DNA of 64,000 nt, from contig NZ_CP071696.1 in assembly GCF_018024495.1 (NCBI RefSeq), positions 1,984,001-2,048,000 on the forward strand. The letters are read 5' to 3'. Source of the DNA: Agromyces archimandritae. Its GTDB lineage: Bacteria; Actinomycetota; Actinomycetes; Actinomycetales; Microbacteriaceae. A model generated the notes under the pieces. That model worked only from the letters and a program-made list of their open reading frames with translations, was not told the origin of the DNA and searched no databases. Both the position numbers and the translations under genes were made by a program. Positions 34,498 through 42,061 of the stretch are shown here, piece after piece. Position 1 is the stretch's first letter. Every line of letters starts with the position of its first letter.

Positions 34498-35196
34498 ATG
34501 CGCGCCGTCATCCTGAGCGGGGCCGGCCGGACGGCCGACCCCTGGCATCCATACCCCGAGACGAGCGCCGCGCTCGCCGACATCGTGCGGGCCGCCGGGT
34601 TCGAACCCGAGATCGCCGACGGACCCCTCGAGGGCCTGGCCGATCTGGCCGGCGGGGCGCACCTCATCGTCGTGAACGCCGGCGACCCCGACGGGCCCAT
34701 GCCGGAGGGTGCGGATGCCCCGCCGCCGTCGCCCGAGCTCGAAGACCGCGCCGCCGACGCGCTCGACGCCGCCCTGGAGCGCGGCGTCGGCGTGCTCGCG
34801 GTGCACTCGGCGGCATCCACGCTGCGCGAACTGCCCGCCTTCGGCGCGGCGCTCGGCGCGCGGTGGATCGACGGCCGTTCCTGGCACCCGCCGATCGGCG
34901 AGGCGCGCGTGCGCATCGTCGGCGACCACGAGATCGCCGACGGCCTCGCCGACTTCACGGTGTTCGACGAGCGCTACAGCGGGATGCCGCTGTCGGGCGT
35001 GATCGAGCCGATCGCCGAGCATGTCGAAGACGGCATCCGGCATCCGCTGATCTGGGCGCGGGAGCTCGCCCCGTCGCGGCTCGTGTACTCGGCGCTCGGC
35101 CACGACGCCCGCGCCTACGAGTCGGACGAGTACCGGGAGCTCCTCGGGCGTGCGCTCGCCTGGCTCGCCGAGGTGCCTGCGGCGACGTTCTTTTAG
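34498..35196 (+). CDS. ThuA-like (class I glutamine amidotransferase-fold) protein
   Basis: 232 aa. 'AVILSGAGRTADPWHPYPETSAAL', 'LIVVNAGDPD', 'GVLAVHSAASTLRELPAF', 'WIDGRSWHPPIGEARVRI' and 'VYSALGHDARAYESDEYRELLGRALAWL' follow the ThuA/trehalose-utilisation layout, including the conserved HP and SALGHD segments. The biochemical role of ThuA proteins is mostly unknown; many sit in sugar catabolic clusters, some beside Gfo/Idh enzymes as here. ATG 34498 has AAGGGGG upstream. Divergent from udh. Confidence 0.85.
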   Translation: MRAVILSGAGRTADPWHPYPETSAALADIVRAAGFEPEIADGPLEGLADLAGGAHLIVVNAGDPDGPMPEGADAPPPSPELEDRAADALDAALERGVGVLAVHSAASTLRELPAFGAALGARWIDGRSWHPPIGEARVRIVGDHEIADGLADFTVFDERYSGMPLSGVIEPIAEHVEDGIRHPLIWARELAPSRLVYSALGHDARAYESDEYRELLGRALAWLAEVPAATFF

Positions 35197-35260
35197 AGGG
35201 AGCGACCGGCGCGCGGCTACGGTTCGGATCGGCGTCCGTTCGGATCAGTGCCGATGCGGG

Positions 35261-35266
35261 TACGCT
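35261..35266 (+). promoter_or_regulatory. -10 box TACGCT before the LCP gene
   Basis: TACGCT, the commonest -10 form in this window; a weak TTCGGA -35 lies 16 nt upstream (35239-35244). Confidence 0.45.
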
Positions 35267-35301
35267 CATGCCACGCGCGCGCCGCGGCATCCACCGCGGG
35301 C

Positions 35302-36678
35302 ATGCGCCCCGCCCGCCCGGCCCCGCCCGATCCGCACTCCGAGGACCTCATCGACCCCGCCGCCCGACACCGCCGCCGCCCGCACGCGCGGGCGCGCGCC
35401 GCCCGTGTGCTCGCACGCGTCGGCGCCGGTGCGGCCTGCCTGCTCATCGCCGGCGTGTCGACGGCGGCCTATTTCGCCTGGGATCTGCTGAACGCGGTGT
35501 CGTCGAACTCGGTCGACATCGGTTCGGGGGATGCGCCGCACATCACCGGCCTCGGCGCCGTCGACGGCGGGTTCGACATGCTCATCGTCGGCACCGACAA
35601 CGACGCCGACCAGGGCGACGCCTACGGCGAACGCGACGCGACCCTGAACGATGTGAACATCTGGCTGCACGTCGCGGCCGATCATTCGCGGGCGGTTGCG
35701 ATGAGTTTTCCGCGCGACCTCGTCATCCCGCATCCCGAATGCACCGACCCCGACACCGGCGAGACGTTCGACGCGATGTCGGCGCAACCGGTGAACGTCG
35801 CCTACGAACGCGGCGGCATCGCCTGCGTGGCGGCGACGCTCGGCACGTTGACGGGGGAGCCGTTCGAGTATGCGGCGGCGGTGTCGTTCGGCGGCGTCGT
35901 CGCGCTCAGCAACGCGGTCGGCGGGGTGGAGATCTGCGTGCAGGAGGCCATCGACGACCCGGATGCCGGCCTCGTGCTGCCGGCCGGCACGAGCGTCGTG
36001 CAGGGCGAGACGGCGCTCGGGTTCCTGCGCACCCGGCACGGCATCGGCGACGGCAGCGACCTGTCGCGCATCTCGAACCAGCAGTCGTTCCTGTCGTCGC
36101 TGATCCGCAAGGCGAAGTCGGACGAGACGCTCGGCGACCCCGGCAAGCTCGTCGCGCTCGGGCAGGTCGCCGCCGACCACATGAAGCTCTCGACGTCGAT
36201 GGCGAACCCGTTGACGATGGCGTCGCTCGCGCTGACGCTGAAGGATGTGCCGCTCGAGAGCATCGTCTTCGTGCAGTACCCGGGTTCGACGGGGTCGGAG
36301 GAGTTCCCGGGCAAGGTCGTGCCGATCGAGTGGCAGGCCGAGGAGCTCATCGCGAAGATCGTCGCCGACGAACCGTTCGGGCTCGGCGAGGACGCCCTCG
36401 GGCCGGGTGTGGCGGAGGACCCGGCGTCGGGTGCGGATGCCGGGGGCGCGGTGGATTCCGGGGCTGCGGTGGATGCCGGTGGCTCCGCCGACGGTGAGCC
36501 CGCCGACGGTGAGCCCGCCGACGGTGAGCCCGCCGACGGTGCGGCCGACGCGGGCGCCGGCGCAGCCGACGGCGCCGATGCCGCGGCGCCCCCGGCATCC
36601 ACCCCGCCCGAGACCCTCGACGGCATCCGCGGCCAGTCGGCCTCGCAGCGCACCTGCGCGGAGGCCTACAGCGGGTAG
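35302..36678 (+). CDS. LytR-CpsA-Psr (LCP) family cell-wall glycopolymer transferase
   Basis: 458 aa. A basic cytoplasmic N-terminus and one membrane segment ('VLARVGAGAACLLIAGVSTAAYF') precede an extracytoplasmic LCP domain. Core motifs: 'GGFDMLIVGTDND', 'ERDATLNDVNIWLHV', 'AVAMSFPRDLVIPHPEC', 'YERGGIACVAATL', 'GGVEICV' and 'ALGFLRTRHGIGDGSDLSRISNQQSFLSSLI' with the phosphate-binding Arg residues. LCP enzymes attach teichoic acid-like or arabinogalactan-like polymers to peptidoglycan. The C-terminal tail contains a GEPAD repeat and Ala/Asp-rich sequence. The start is uncertain: ATG 35302 lacks a clear RBS. Confidence 0.85.
   Translation: MRPARPAPPDPHSEDLIDPAARHRRRPHARARAARVLARVGAGAACLLIAGVSTAAYFAWDLLNAVSSNSVDIGSGDAPHITGLGAVDGGFDMLIVGTDNDADQGDAYGERDATLNDVNIWLHVAADHSRAVAMSFPRDLVIPHPECTDPDTGETFDAMSAQPVNVAYERGGIACVAATLGTLTGEPFEYAAAVSFGGVVALSNAVGGVEICVQEAIDDPDAGLVLPAGTSVVQGETALGFLRTRHGIGDGSDLSRISNQQSFLSSLIRKAKSDETLGDPGKLVALGQVAADHMKLSTSMANPLTMASLALTLKDVPLESIVFVQYPGSTGSEEFPGKVVPIEWQAEELIAKIVADEPFGLGEDALGPGVAEDPASGADAGGAVDSGAAVDAGGSADGEPADGEPADGEPADGAADAGAGAADGADAAAPPASTPPETLDGIRGQSASQRTCAEAYSG
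36490..36537 (+). repeat. 15-bp tandem repeat coding GEPAD x3 in the LCP tail
   Basis: GACGGTGAGCCCGCC repeated three times in frame, giving the peptide GEPADGEPADGEPAD near the C-terminus; a slippage-prone length polymorphism. Confidence 0.85.
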
Positions 36679-36708
36679 GGGTATGCCGGCGGCGCATGCG
36701 CACGCCCC

Positions 36709-36745
36709 GCAAAACGTAGATTCCACGTTAGGCAAAACGTAGATT
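36709..36745. repeat. two GCAAAACGTAGATT direct repeats
   Basis: 14-bp A/T-rich words at 36709 and 36732, period 23 bp, separated by CCACGTTAG. They lie between the LCP and cupin genes and differ in base composition from the surroundings. Possible protein-binding sites. Confidence 0.6.
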
Positions 36746-36835
36746 TCGGACGGATCGCGTGATCTTCAGGTGAGCCGGCGACCCGCGGGAACCCTGCCTC
36801 TCGCGCCTCCTTCGGGCAGCCGCTAGCGTGGCGGC

Positions 36836-37270
36836 ATGACGGCTTACGAAGTGCTCGAGATCGGCGCCCTCGACGAGTGGCGCGACCACCACGGCGGGTT
36901 CCGCCCCGACAGTGCGCGCGACGGGCGACGGGTCGTGGATCACGAACTCGAGTCGCAGTACATCGGCCTCACGGCCAACGCGCTCGAGCCCGGCGAGGAG
37001 GCCGGGTACTGGCACACGCATGCGCGCATCGAAGAGCTGTACGTGTTCCTCGGCGGCCGCGGGCAGATGGGTCTGGACGACGAGGTCGTCGAGGTCGGGC
37101 CGGGCACGGTCGTCCGTGTCGGCCCCGGCGTCGCCCGCACGTGGCGGGCCGCGCCGGGCGGCAGCGAGCAGCTGCGCTGGCTCTGCATCCGCGCCGGCGG
37201 CACCGAGCTGCCGCAGTTCCCCGACGACTCCGAGCGGCATCCTGAGCGGCCGATGCCGTGGACGGCGTGA
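36836..37270 (+). CDS. cupin-domain protein
   Basis: 144 aa, single cupin barrel. Motif 1 is 'GYWHTHARIEELYVFLGGRGQM' (His60, His62, Glu66/67); motif 2 is the region 'VEVGPGTVVRVGPGVARTW', which lacks the usual second His. It probably binds a metal; substrate unknown. A -10-like TAGCGT ends 6 nt before the ATG, indicating leaderless transcription. It precedes the oxidase pseudogene by 13 bp and may once have formed an operon with it. Confidence 0.8.
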   Translation: MTAYEVLEIGALDEWRDHHGGFRPDSARDGRRVVDHELESQYIGLTANALEPGEEAGYWHTHARIEELYVFLGGRGQMGLDDEVVEVGPGTVVRVGPGVARTWRAAPGGSEQLRWLCIRAGGTELPQFPDDSERHPERPMPWTA

Positions 37271-37283
37271 CCGTCGCCGAACC

Positions 37284-37698
37284 GTGACCGTCGAGACCAA
37301 CTGGGCGGGCAACCTCGCATATCGGGGGCGCATCCGGCATCCATCGTCGGTGGATGAGCTGCGCGGCCTCGTCGCGGACGCGCCCGGCCCGATCCGCCCG
37401 CTCGGCACCCGGCACAGCTTCAACACGATCGTCGACACCGACGGAACCCTGATCGCCACCGACCGCCTGCCGACCGGGATCGCGGCCGGCGGCACGGTAC
37501 CCGGACTGGGTGCTCTTCGCCGCTCTCCGCGAACGCCTCGACCCCGGCGGCCGCTTCATGAACCCGTTCCTCGCGGCACCTCACAGGCGAGAGCGGGGCG
37601 AAGGCCCGATGGCGGCACCCGGTACGGACTCGTTGGCGAAGAACCTTTTACGGCGTGCCTGCTTTCTGCGCCCTGGATGCATGATCTTCATGATCTGA
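37284..37698 (+). pseudogene. remnant of an FAD-linked alditol/lactone oxidase gene
   Basis: From GTG 37284 the first ~65 codons match the N-terminus of alditol oxidase/D-arabinono-lactone oxidase-type proteins ('TNWAGNLAYRGRIRHPSSVDELRGLVADAPGPIRPLGTRHSFN', split here by description only: FAD-binding PCMH domain start). After 'LPTGIAAGGTVPG' similarity jumps, in another frame, to the family's C-terminal end ('DWVLFAALRERLDPGGRFMNPFL', bases ~37503-37572). About 900 bp of middle sequence are gone. Beyond that no family sequence continues. The gene cannot encode an active enzyme. Confidence 0.75.
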
Positions 37699-37801
37699 AC
37701 GAATTCAAGCGGTTCGCTTGACGTCTGCTGAAGGCCCCCCCAAGATGAATTGCATCAATACTCCACGTTCGCTGTTCACTGACGAACGGAAGGAACATAC
37801 G

Positions 37802-37921
37802 ATGAAACGCAAGCGTCTGTCAGCCTTGGCTGGTCTGGGAGTCGGCATTGCCGTTGTATTCGGCGGAGGGATGGCCGCCAACGCGACCACCGAGTACGTA
37901 GGGGGTGGGACATGGCGCTAG
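37802..37921 (+). CDS. small secreted peptide resembling the lactococcin 972 bacteriocin family, probably frameshifted
   Basis: 39 aa from ATG 37802 with AAGGAA 7 nt upstream. A signal peptide ('KRKRLSALAGLGVGIAVVFGG', cleavage likely after 'AANA') precedes 'TTEYVGGGTWR', then a TAG. The EYVGGGTW start is characteristic of mature lactococcin 972-like peptides, normally 60-70 residues. In another frame the following bases read 'LDAVVAAGYSGNHFYWWHI' and stop at 37977, 5 bp before the next gene. A one-base indel near the GGGGG run (37901-37905) or the TGG codon would therefore explain the short product. It is upstream of two lipoproteins and an ABC exporter, as bacteriocin precursors often are. 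Confidence 0.55.
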   Translation: MKRKRLSALAGLGVGIAVVFGGGMAANATTEYVGGGTWR

Positions 37922-37981
37922 ACGCTGTTGTGGCCGCCGGCTACAGTGGAAACCATTTCTACTGGTGGCACATCTAGTTCT

Positions 37982-38608
37982 ATGCGCTACACAGTCGCGA
38001 CCAGCACGGCAGCGGCCGTGCTGGTCGTCTTCGCAATGAGCTCGTGCTCTAGTGCACACTCTGCCCCGGCGCAGCGCACAGGCAGCATTGCTGAGATGCC
38101 TTCCTTCGACGGCCCGTACGCATCCGAGTTTCGCGACGCGTGGACGAACTACGGGAACCCGTTCGTGCACGGAGTGATCGCTGATGAGGAGATTTCGGAC
38201 GCGGAGTTCGCTGAGATTCTGGCTCGACTCACGACGTGCGTCGAGGGTGCCGGCATGCTTGTCACGAGCCACGATGCTCACGGCTACCGAGTCGACATGA
38301 ACGGTCGCGGCGAGGATCCTGAGCCCGCGAATGCAGACCTGGACGCATGTGACATGGAATCGGGATGGTTCCCATTGTCGATTATCCGTGCTCAGATGCA
38401 GAGTAATCCGCAGAACGAAGACATGAATGAGATCATGGCAGCATGCATGGTGCAGAACGGCGTTGTCGCGGACGGGTATACGGCGAAGGAATTCGCTCGC
38501 GACAATCCTGAACGTTCGTTCCCGTTCCTCGATCCGAAAACCGGGGATCGTGCATTCACGGAATGTCAGAATGACCCACTCGGACTGCTCTCGGGGGATG
38601 AGAAGTAG
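37982..38608 (+). CDS. lipoprotein, first of a tandem paralogous pair
   Basis: 208 aa. Signal peptide with lipobox 'FAMSSC'; mature protein anchored outside the membrane. Conserved with the next gene: 'FDGPYASEFRDAW', 'ISDAEFAEILARLTTCVEGAGM', 'MNEIMAACMVQNGVVADGYTAKEFARDN' and 'FPFLDPKTGDRAFTECQNDP'. Cysteine pairs suggest disulphides. No known domain recognised. The 37.7-38.6 kb DNA is visibly less GC-rich than the neighbours, suggesting transfer. It lacks a clear RBS, but its start is 5 bp after the alternative-frame end of the bacteriocin-like reading, suggesting coupling. Inferred role: immunity or processing partner of the peptide. Confidence 0.75.
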   Translation: MRYTVATSTAAAVLVVFAMSSCSSAHSAPAQRTGSIAEMPSFDGPYASEFRDAWTNYGNPFVHGVIADEEISDAEFAEILARLTTCVEGAGMLVTSHDAHGYRVDMNGRGEDPEPANADLDACDMESGWFPLSIIRAQMQSNPQNEDMNEIMAACMVQNGVVADGYTAKEFARDNPERSFPFLDPKTGDRAFTECQNDPLGLLSGDEK

Positions 38609-38613
38609 CTGAG

Positions 38614-39234
38614 ATGCCGATGGCGATTCGCGGAAGCCTCAGGATGCTTGTTGCGTCCGTCGTCTTCGTGCTGGCCGGATGCGCGGCACAGGGGGAACTA
38701 CCCGCTCCGGACGCGGCCGATACGGTCGACCCGGCGGCGGCCGCCCCCGCGTTCGAGGGGCCGTTCGCGGCCGAGTACACCACTGCGTGGCAGGAGACGG
38801 AGTCGCAGTTCGTGCGGGATGCGATTCTGGATGAGACGGTGTCCGACGCCGAACTCGCCGAGGCTGTCGAGCGGCTCAAAGCCTGCACTGAGCGACATGG
38901 CATGCACATCACCGAGTACAACGGCGGCAGGTACACGGTGGCTCCGAGCGACGTCGGCGGCGAAGAGGGCAATCAGATCCTCGGGGCGTGCGAGAAGGCC
39001 TCCGGTGAGCACCCGCTCGCGCTTCTGCACCGCAGCGCGATCATCAATCCGGAAAACCGGGACCGGAACGAGCTCAAAGCGGAATGCCTCATACGGAACG
39101 GGGCGGTCGCGACCTCATATACGGCCGAGGAGTTCGCACACGACAACACGACGCTCGACTTTCCGTTCCTCGACCCCGCATCGGGCGAGGCGATCTTCTG
39201 GCGATGCAACGACGACCCGCGCACCGGGCAGTGA
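38614..39234 (+). CDS. lipoprotein, second of a tandem paralogous pair
   Basis: 206 aa. Lipobox 'VLAGC'; an Ala/Asp/Pro linker; then the same domain as the preceding protein: 'FEGPFAAEYTTAW', 'VSDAELAEAVERLKACTERHGM', 'RNELKAECLIRNGAVATSYTAEEFAHDN', 'FPFLDPASGEAIFWRCNDDP'. The pair clearly arose by duplication, but this copy has the genome-typical high GC while the first does not. ATG 38614 lies 5 bp after the preceding stop; ATG 38620 is an alternative. Function unknown. Confidence 0.8.
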   Translation: MPMAIRGSLRMLVASVVFVLAGCAAQGELPAPDAADTVDPAAAAPAFEGPFAAEYTTAWQETESQFVRDAILDETVSDAELAEAVERLKACTERHGMHITEYNGGRYTVAPSDVGGEEGNQILGACEKASGEHPLALLHRSAIINPENRDRNELKAECLIRNGAVATSYTAEEFAHDNTTLDFPFLDPASGEAIFWRCNDDPRTGQ

Positions 39235-39242
39235 GAGGCTGA

Positions 39243-39248
39243 TAGCGT
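39243..39248 (+). promoter_or_regulatory. -10 box TAGCGT, leaderless-type promoter of the exporter operon
   Basis: TAGCGT ends 7 nt before ATG 39256, the spacing of leaderless actinobacterial promoters. Confidence 0.5.
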
Positions 39249-39255
39249 GCCGCAC

Positions 39256-39315
39256 ATGGGCGGGAACACCGGCGAGGCCGGGCGGGCGACGATGCGCAGG
39301 GGACTGCGGCGATGA
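39256..39315 (+). CDS. possible 19-codon leader peptide
   Basis: ATG 39256 opens a 19-codon frame (MGGNTGEAGRATMRRGLRR) whose TGA overlaps the exporter-adaptor ATG as ATGA. The leaderless -10 box and the exact overlap suggest it is translated to couple initiation of the downstream gene, which has no RBS of its own. It could instead be chance. Confidence 0.4.
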   Translation: MGGNTGEAGRATMRRGLRR

Positions 39316-40346
39316 GCCGCCGACCGTCCGCACGGGCCGGGCTCATCGTGCTCGGCGCGCTTCTGGCCGTCGGCGTCGGTGCGGGGGCGACGGCGCTCGC
39401 CCTGCAGCCGATCGTGCCGGCGAGCCTCGCCGAAGCGGATGCCCCGAAGGCGGCGCCGGTGGCGGCGCAGCGTTTCGCCGATGAGCGGGCCGTGCAGCTC
39501 ATCGTCTCCGAACCGCAGCCGCTCGAAGTCGCCGCTCCGGCGGCCGGCACGCTGACGTCGTGGAGCTGTGCGCCGGGGGCCGAGCTCGCCTCGGGTGCCG
39601 GCATCGCCGTGATCGACGATCGACCGGTGATCGCGCTCGCGACGGGCATCCCGCTCTGGCGCGACCTCGCCCCGGGCGACGAGGGCGATGACGTCGCAGC
39701 CCTGCAGACCGAACTCGCGCGACTCGGCTTCGACGTCGCGGCCGACGGCGAACTCGGCGGCGGCACCCTCGACGCCCTCGGCGAACTGTTCGCACGCGCC
39801 GGCGGCGACGATGACGTCGACCGCGTCGAACGTGCACGCACCGTGTGGTCGCCCGCGGCAGCGGTGCCGATCCGCAGCTGCGACGCGACCGTGGGCCGGC
39901 AGCTCGCCCCCGGCGACGCGTTGCTCACCCTGGCATCCACCCCGGCATCCGCTCGCCTCGCCGAGATGCCCGCCGACCTCATCGAGGGCGAACGCGTGCT
40001 CGTGGTCGACGATCGCACCTTCCCGGTGGATGCCGAGGGCGTCGTCGCCTCGGCCGACGCCCGCATCGGCATCACGACCACGATCGCGTTCCGCACCGCA
40101 CAGGCGAACGAGGGCACTCTCATGATCCCGGCGACGCTGGCGCTCGCCGAAGCCGCCGAGGTCTCGTCGGTGCCGCCGCAGTCGGTCTTCGGCATCGAGG
40201 GTGCCGATGGATGCGTGCTCGCCGACGGGGAGGCGCGCCCGGTTCACATCGTCGGTTCGCAGCTCGGGCAGACGTTCGTGACGTTCACCGGCGGCCCACC
40301 GCCGGGCGAGGTCGCCCTCGACCCCGGCGAGCACGCATGCGCGTGA
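39312..40346 (+). CDS. membrane-fusion/adaptor protein with peptidoglycan-binding domain (ABC exporter subunit)
   Basis: 344 aa. One N-terminal membrane segment ('GLIVLGALLAVGVGAGATALAL'). An extracytoplasmic part follows: a lipoyl/barrel-sandwich-like region ('LEVAAPAAGTLTSWSCAPGAELASGAGIAVIDDRPVIAL'), a PG_binding_1 domain ('LAPGDEGDDVAALQTELARLGFDVAADGELGGGTLDALGELF') and a second half of the sandwich ('PVDAEGVVASADARIGITTTIAF'). This is the HlyD/MacA-like adaptor seen with actinobacterial ABC exporters. It overlaps the ATPase gene by 10 bp. Confidence 0.82.
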   Translation: MSRRPSARAGLIVLGALLAVGVGAGATALALQPIVPASLAEADAPKAAPVAAQRFADERAVQLIVSEPQPLEVAAPAAGTLTSWSCAPGAELASGAGIAVIDDRPVIALATGIPLWRDLAPGDEGDDVAALQTELARLGFDVAADGELGGGTLDALGELFARAGGDDDVDRVERARTVWSPAAAVPIRSCDATVGRQLAPGDALLTLASTPASARLAEMPADLIEGERVLVVDDRTFPVDAEGVVASADARIGITTTIAFRTAQANEGTLMIPATLALAEAAEVSSVPPQSVFGIEGADGCVLADGEARPVHIVGSQLGQTFVTFTGGPPPGEVALDPGEHACA

Positions 40347-40981
40347 CGCTCACCGGCCTCGGGCACCGTTTTGCCGGCCAGCCCTGGTTGTTCCGTGGAC
40401 TCGACGCCCTGCTGCGGCCGGGCGAGGTCACCGCCCTCACCGGCCCCTCGGGGTCCGGCAAGTCGACGCTGCTGAATCTCATCGCCGGCTGGGCGGACCC
40501 AGCCGAGGGCATCGTCGTGCGCGAGGGCGTCGATCGCATCGGCTGGGTGTTCCAGAACCCGTTCGGCCCGCCGCGGCGCACCGCGCTCGACCTCGTCGCC
40601 TACCCGCTGCTCGCCCGCGGAACGCCGCGGGCGACGGCCGCCGAAGAAGCGCTCGGCACGCTCGACCGATTCGGTCTCGCCGCGCTCGCCGACCGCGAGT
40701 TCCGCTCCCTCTCCGGCGGGGAGGCGCAACGGCTCATGCTCGCCCGGGCGATCGCCGCGGGCCCCGAACTGCTGCTCATCGACGAACCGACCGCGCAGCT
40801 CGACCCGGTCACCGCCGACACCGTCAACGCGGTCATCGGCCGCCTCGCCGAGCAGCGCACGATCATCGTCATCGCCACGCACGACCCGCGCACACGCGAC
40901 GCGTGCACGGCGCACGTCGACCTCGGCGAACGGGTGGCGGGCGATCGGGCGGAACGGGTGCGGGTCGATGCGCGCCCGTGA
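40337..40981 (+). CDS. ABC transporter ATPase (MacB/LolD type)
   Basis: 214 aa. Walker A 'GPSGSGKST', Q-loop 'VFQNPFG', signature 'LSGGEAQRLMLARAI', Walker B 'LLLIDEPTAQLD', switch His 'VIATHDPRTRD'. Overlaps the adaptor gene by 10 bp and the permease gene by 14 bp, so the three are co-translated. Energises a FtsX/MacB-like permease, exporting or extracting a peptide or lipoprotein. Confidence 0.9.
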   Translation: MRVTLTGLGHRFAGQPWLFRGLDALLRPGEVTALTGPSGSGKSTLLNLIAGWADPAEGIVVREGVDRIGWVFQNPFGPPRRTALDLVAYPLLARGTPRATAAEEALGTLDRFGLAALADREFRSLSGGEAQRLMLARAIAAGPELLLIDEPTAQLDPVTADTVNAVIGRLAEQRTIIVIATHDPRTRDACTAHVDLGERVAGDRAERVRVDARP

Positions 40982-42041
40982 CATCGCCGGCGAGATCCGG
41001 CGCGGCGTCGCGAGCGGCACGGCACGTGTCGTGCTGCTCGCGCTGATGGCCGCCGTGGTGGGCATCGTGGCCGTCGCCGCAGACCTGGCGACCGTGCGGC
41101 AGCTCACCGCCGAGGCCGCCGCGTTCCACGCCGCCGGCGGTTCGACGATGATCATCATCGCGCCGGCCCGCGTCGACGGCGAGGCGTGCGAGCGGCTGAC
41201 CGAGGTTCCCGGGGTCGAGGCAGCGGGGGCGCTGCGGCCGGCATCCACCCTCGCGACCGCCGTGCTGCCGTCCGCCCCGCTGACGGCCTACGACGTCACC
41301 CCCGCGTTCGCGAGGCTGTTCGACCGGGCGGCTGCGGGCGCCGGCACGTTCCTGTCGGCGGATGCCGCGGATGCGCTCGGTGCAGGCCCGGGCGCCGCCG
41401 TGGCGACCGCTGCCGGAGACATGCCCGTCGCGGCCGTGTACGACTACCCCTCCGACGGACGGCGACAGGGGCTCGGGTGGGCGGTCCTGCGCCCGGTGAC
41501 GGCCGACACCGGATTCGACGAATGCTGGGCCCGCGCATGGCCGCCGCAGCCGCAACTGCGCGCCATGCTCGCCGGCACCTTGATGCCGGCGGCCGCCGGC
41601 CCCGACGCCGAGAACCCCGAATACGCCCAGCTGAACGCCGCATTCGGCGCCGAGTTCACCGGCCACGAACGTTTCCTCGCCCGCCCGACGGCGTGGGCGC
41701 CGCTCATGGCGGGCGGCGTCGCAGCGCTCATCGGCTTCGCGGCCGTACGCGCTCGGCGCCTCGAGTTCGCATCGAACCTGCACGTCGGAGCGACACGAGG
41801 CACGATCATGGTCACCGCCCTCGGCGAGGCTGCGGTATGGGCGGCATCCGCGGCGCTGCTCGTGGCATCCGCCGTCGCCGTGCTCGCCGCCGGCTTCGCC
41901 CCCGACGATGTGCCGGCCGTGCTCGGCGAGGGGATGAAGACCCCGATGCTCGTCTTCACCGGGGCATTGCTCGGAACCGCGGCCTCGCTCGCGCTCGTGC
42001 GCGAGCGGCACCTCTTCGCCTACTTCAAGGATCGCGCGTAA
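40968..42041 (+). CDS. ABC transporter permease (FtsX/MacB-like, 4 membrane segments)
   Basis: 357 aa. One N-terminal membrane segment ('VVLLALMAAVVGIVAVAADL'), a ~200-residue extracytoplasmic domain, then three C-terminal segments ('LMAGGVAALIGFAAV', 'AAVWAASAALLVASAVAVLAAGF', 'MLVFTGALLGTAASLALV'). This is the mechanotransmission-type layout of MacB/FtsX. ATG overlaps the ATPase stop by 14 bp. The predicted cargo is the small peptide encoded 3 kb upstream; inference from context. Confidence 0.8.
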   Translation: MRARDIAGEIRRGVASGTARVVLLALMAAVVGIVAVAADLATVRQLTAEAAAFHAAGGSTMIIIAPARVDGEACERLTEVPGVEAAGALRPASTLATAVLPSAPLTAYDVTPAFARLFDRAAAGAGTFLSADAADALGAGPGAAVATAAGDMPVAAVYDYPSDGRRQGLGWAVLRPVTADTGFDECWARAWPPQPQLRAMLAGTLMPAAAGPDAENPEYAQLNAAFGAEFTGHERFLARPTAWAPLMAGGVAALIGFAAVRARRLEFASNLHVGATRGTIMVTALGEAAVWAASAALLVASAVAVLAAGFAPDDVPAVLGEGMKTPMLVFTGALLGTAASLALVRERHLFAYFKDRA

Positions 42042-42061
42042 CCCGCGGAAGCCGCACCGGC

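Noticed and set aside
35248..35302. Upstream GTG/ATG starts for the LCP protein
   Set aside because: They overlap the predicted -10 box TACGCT, so they would lie before the transcript start; still, the true start is not certain.
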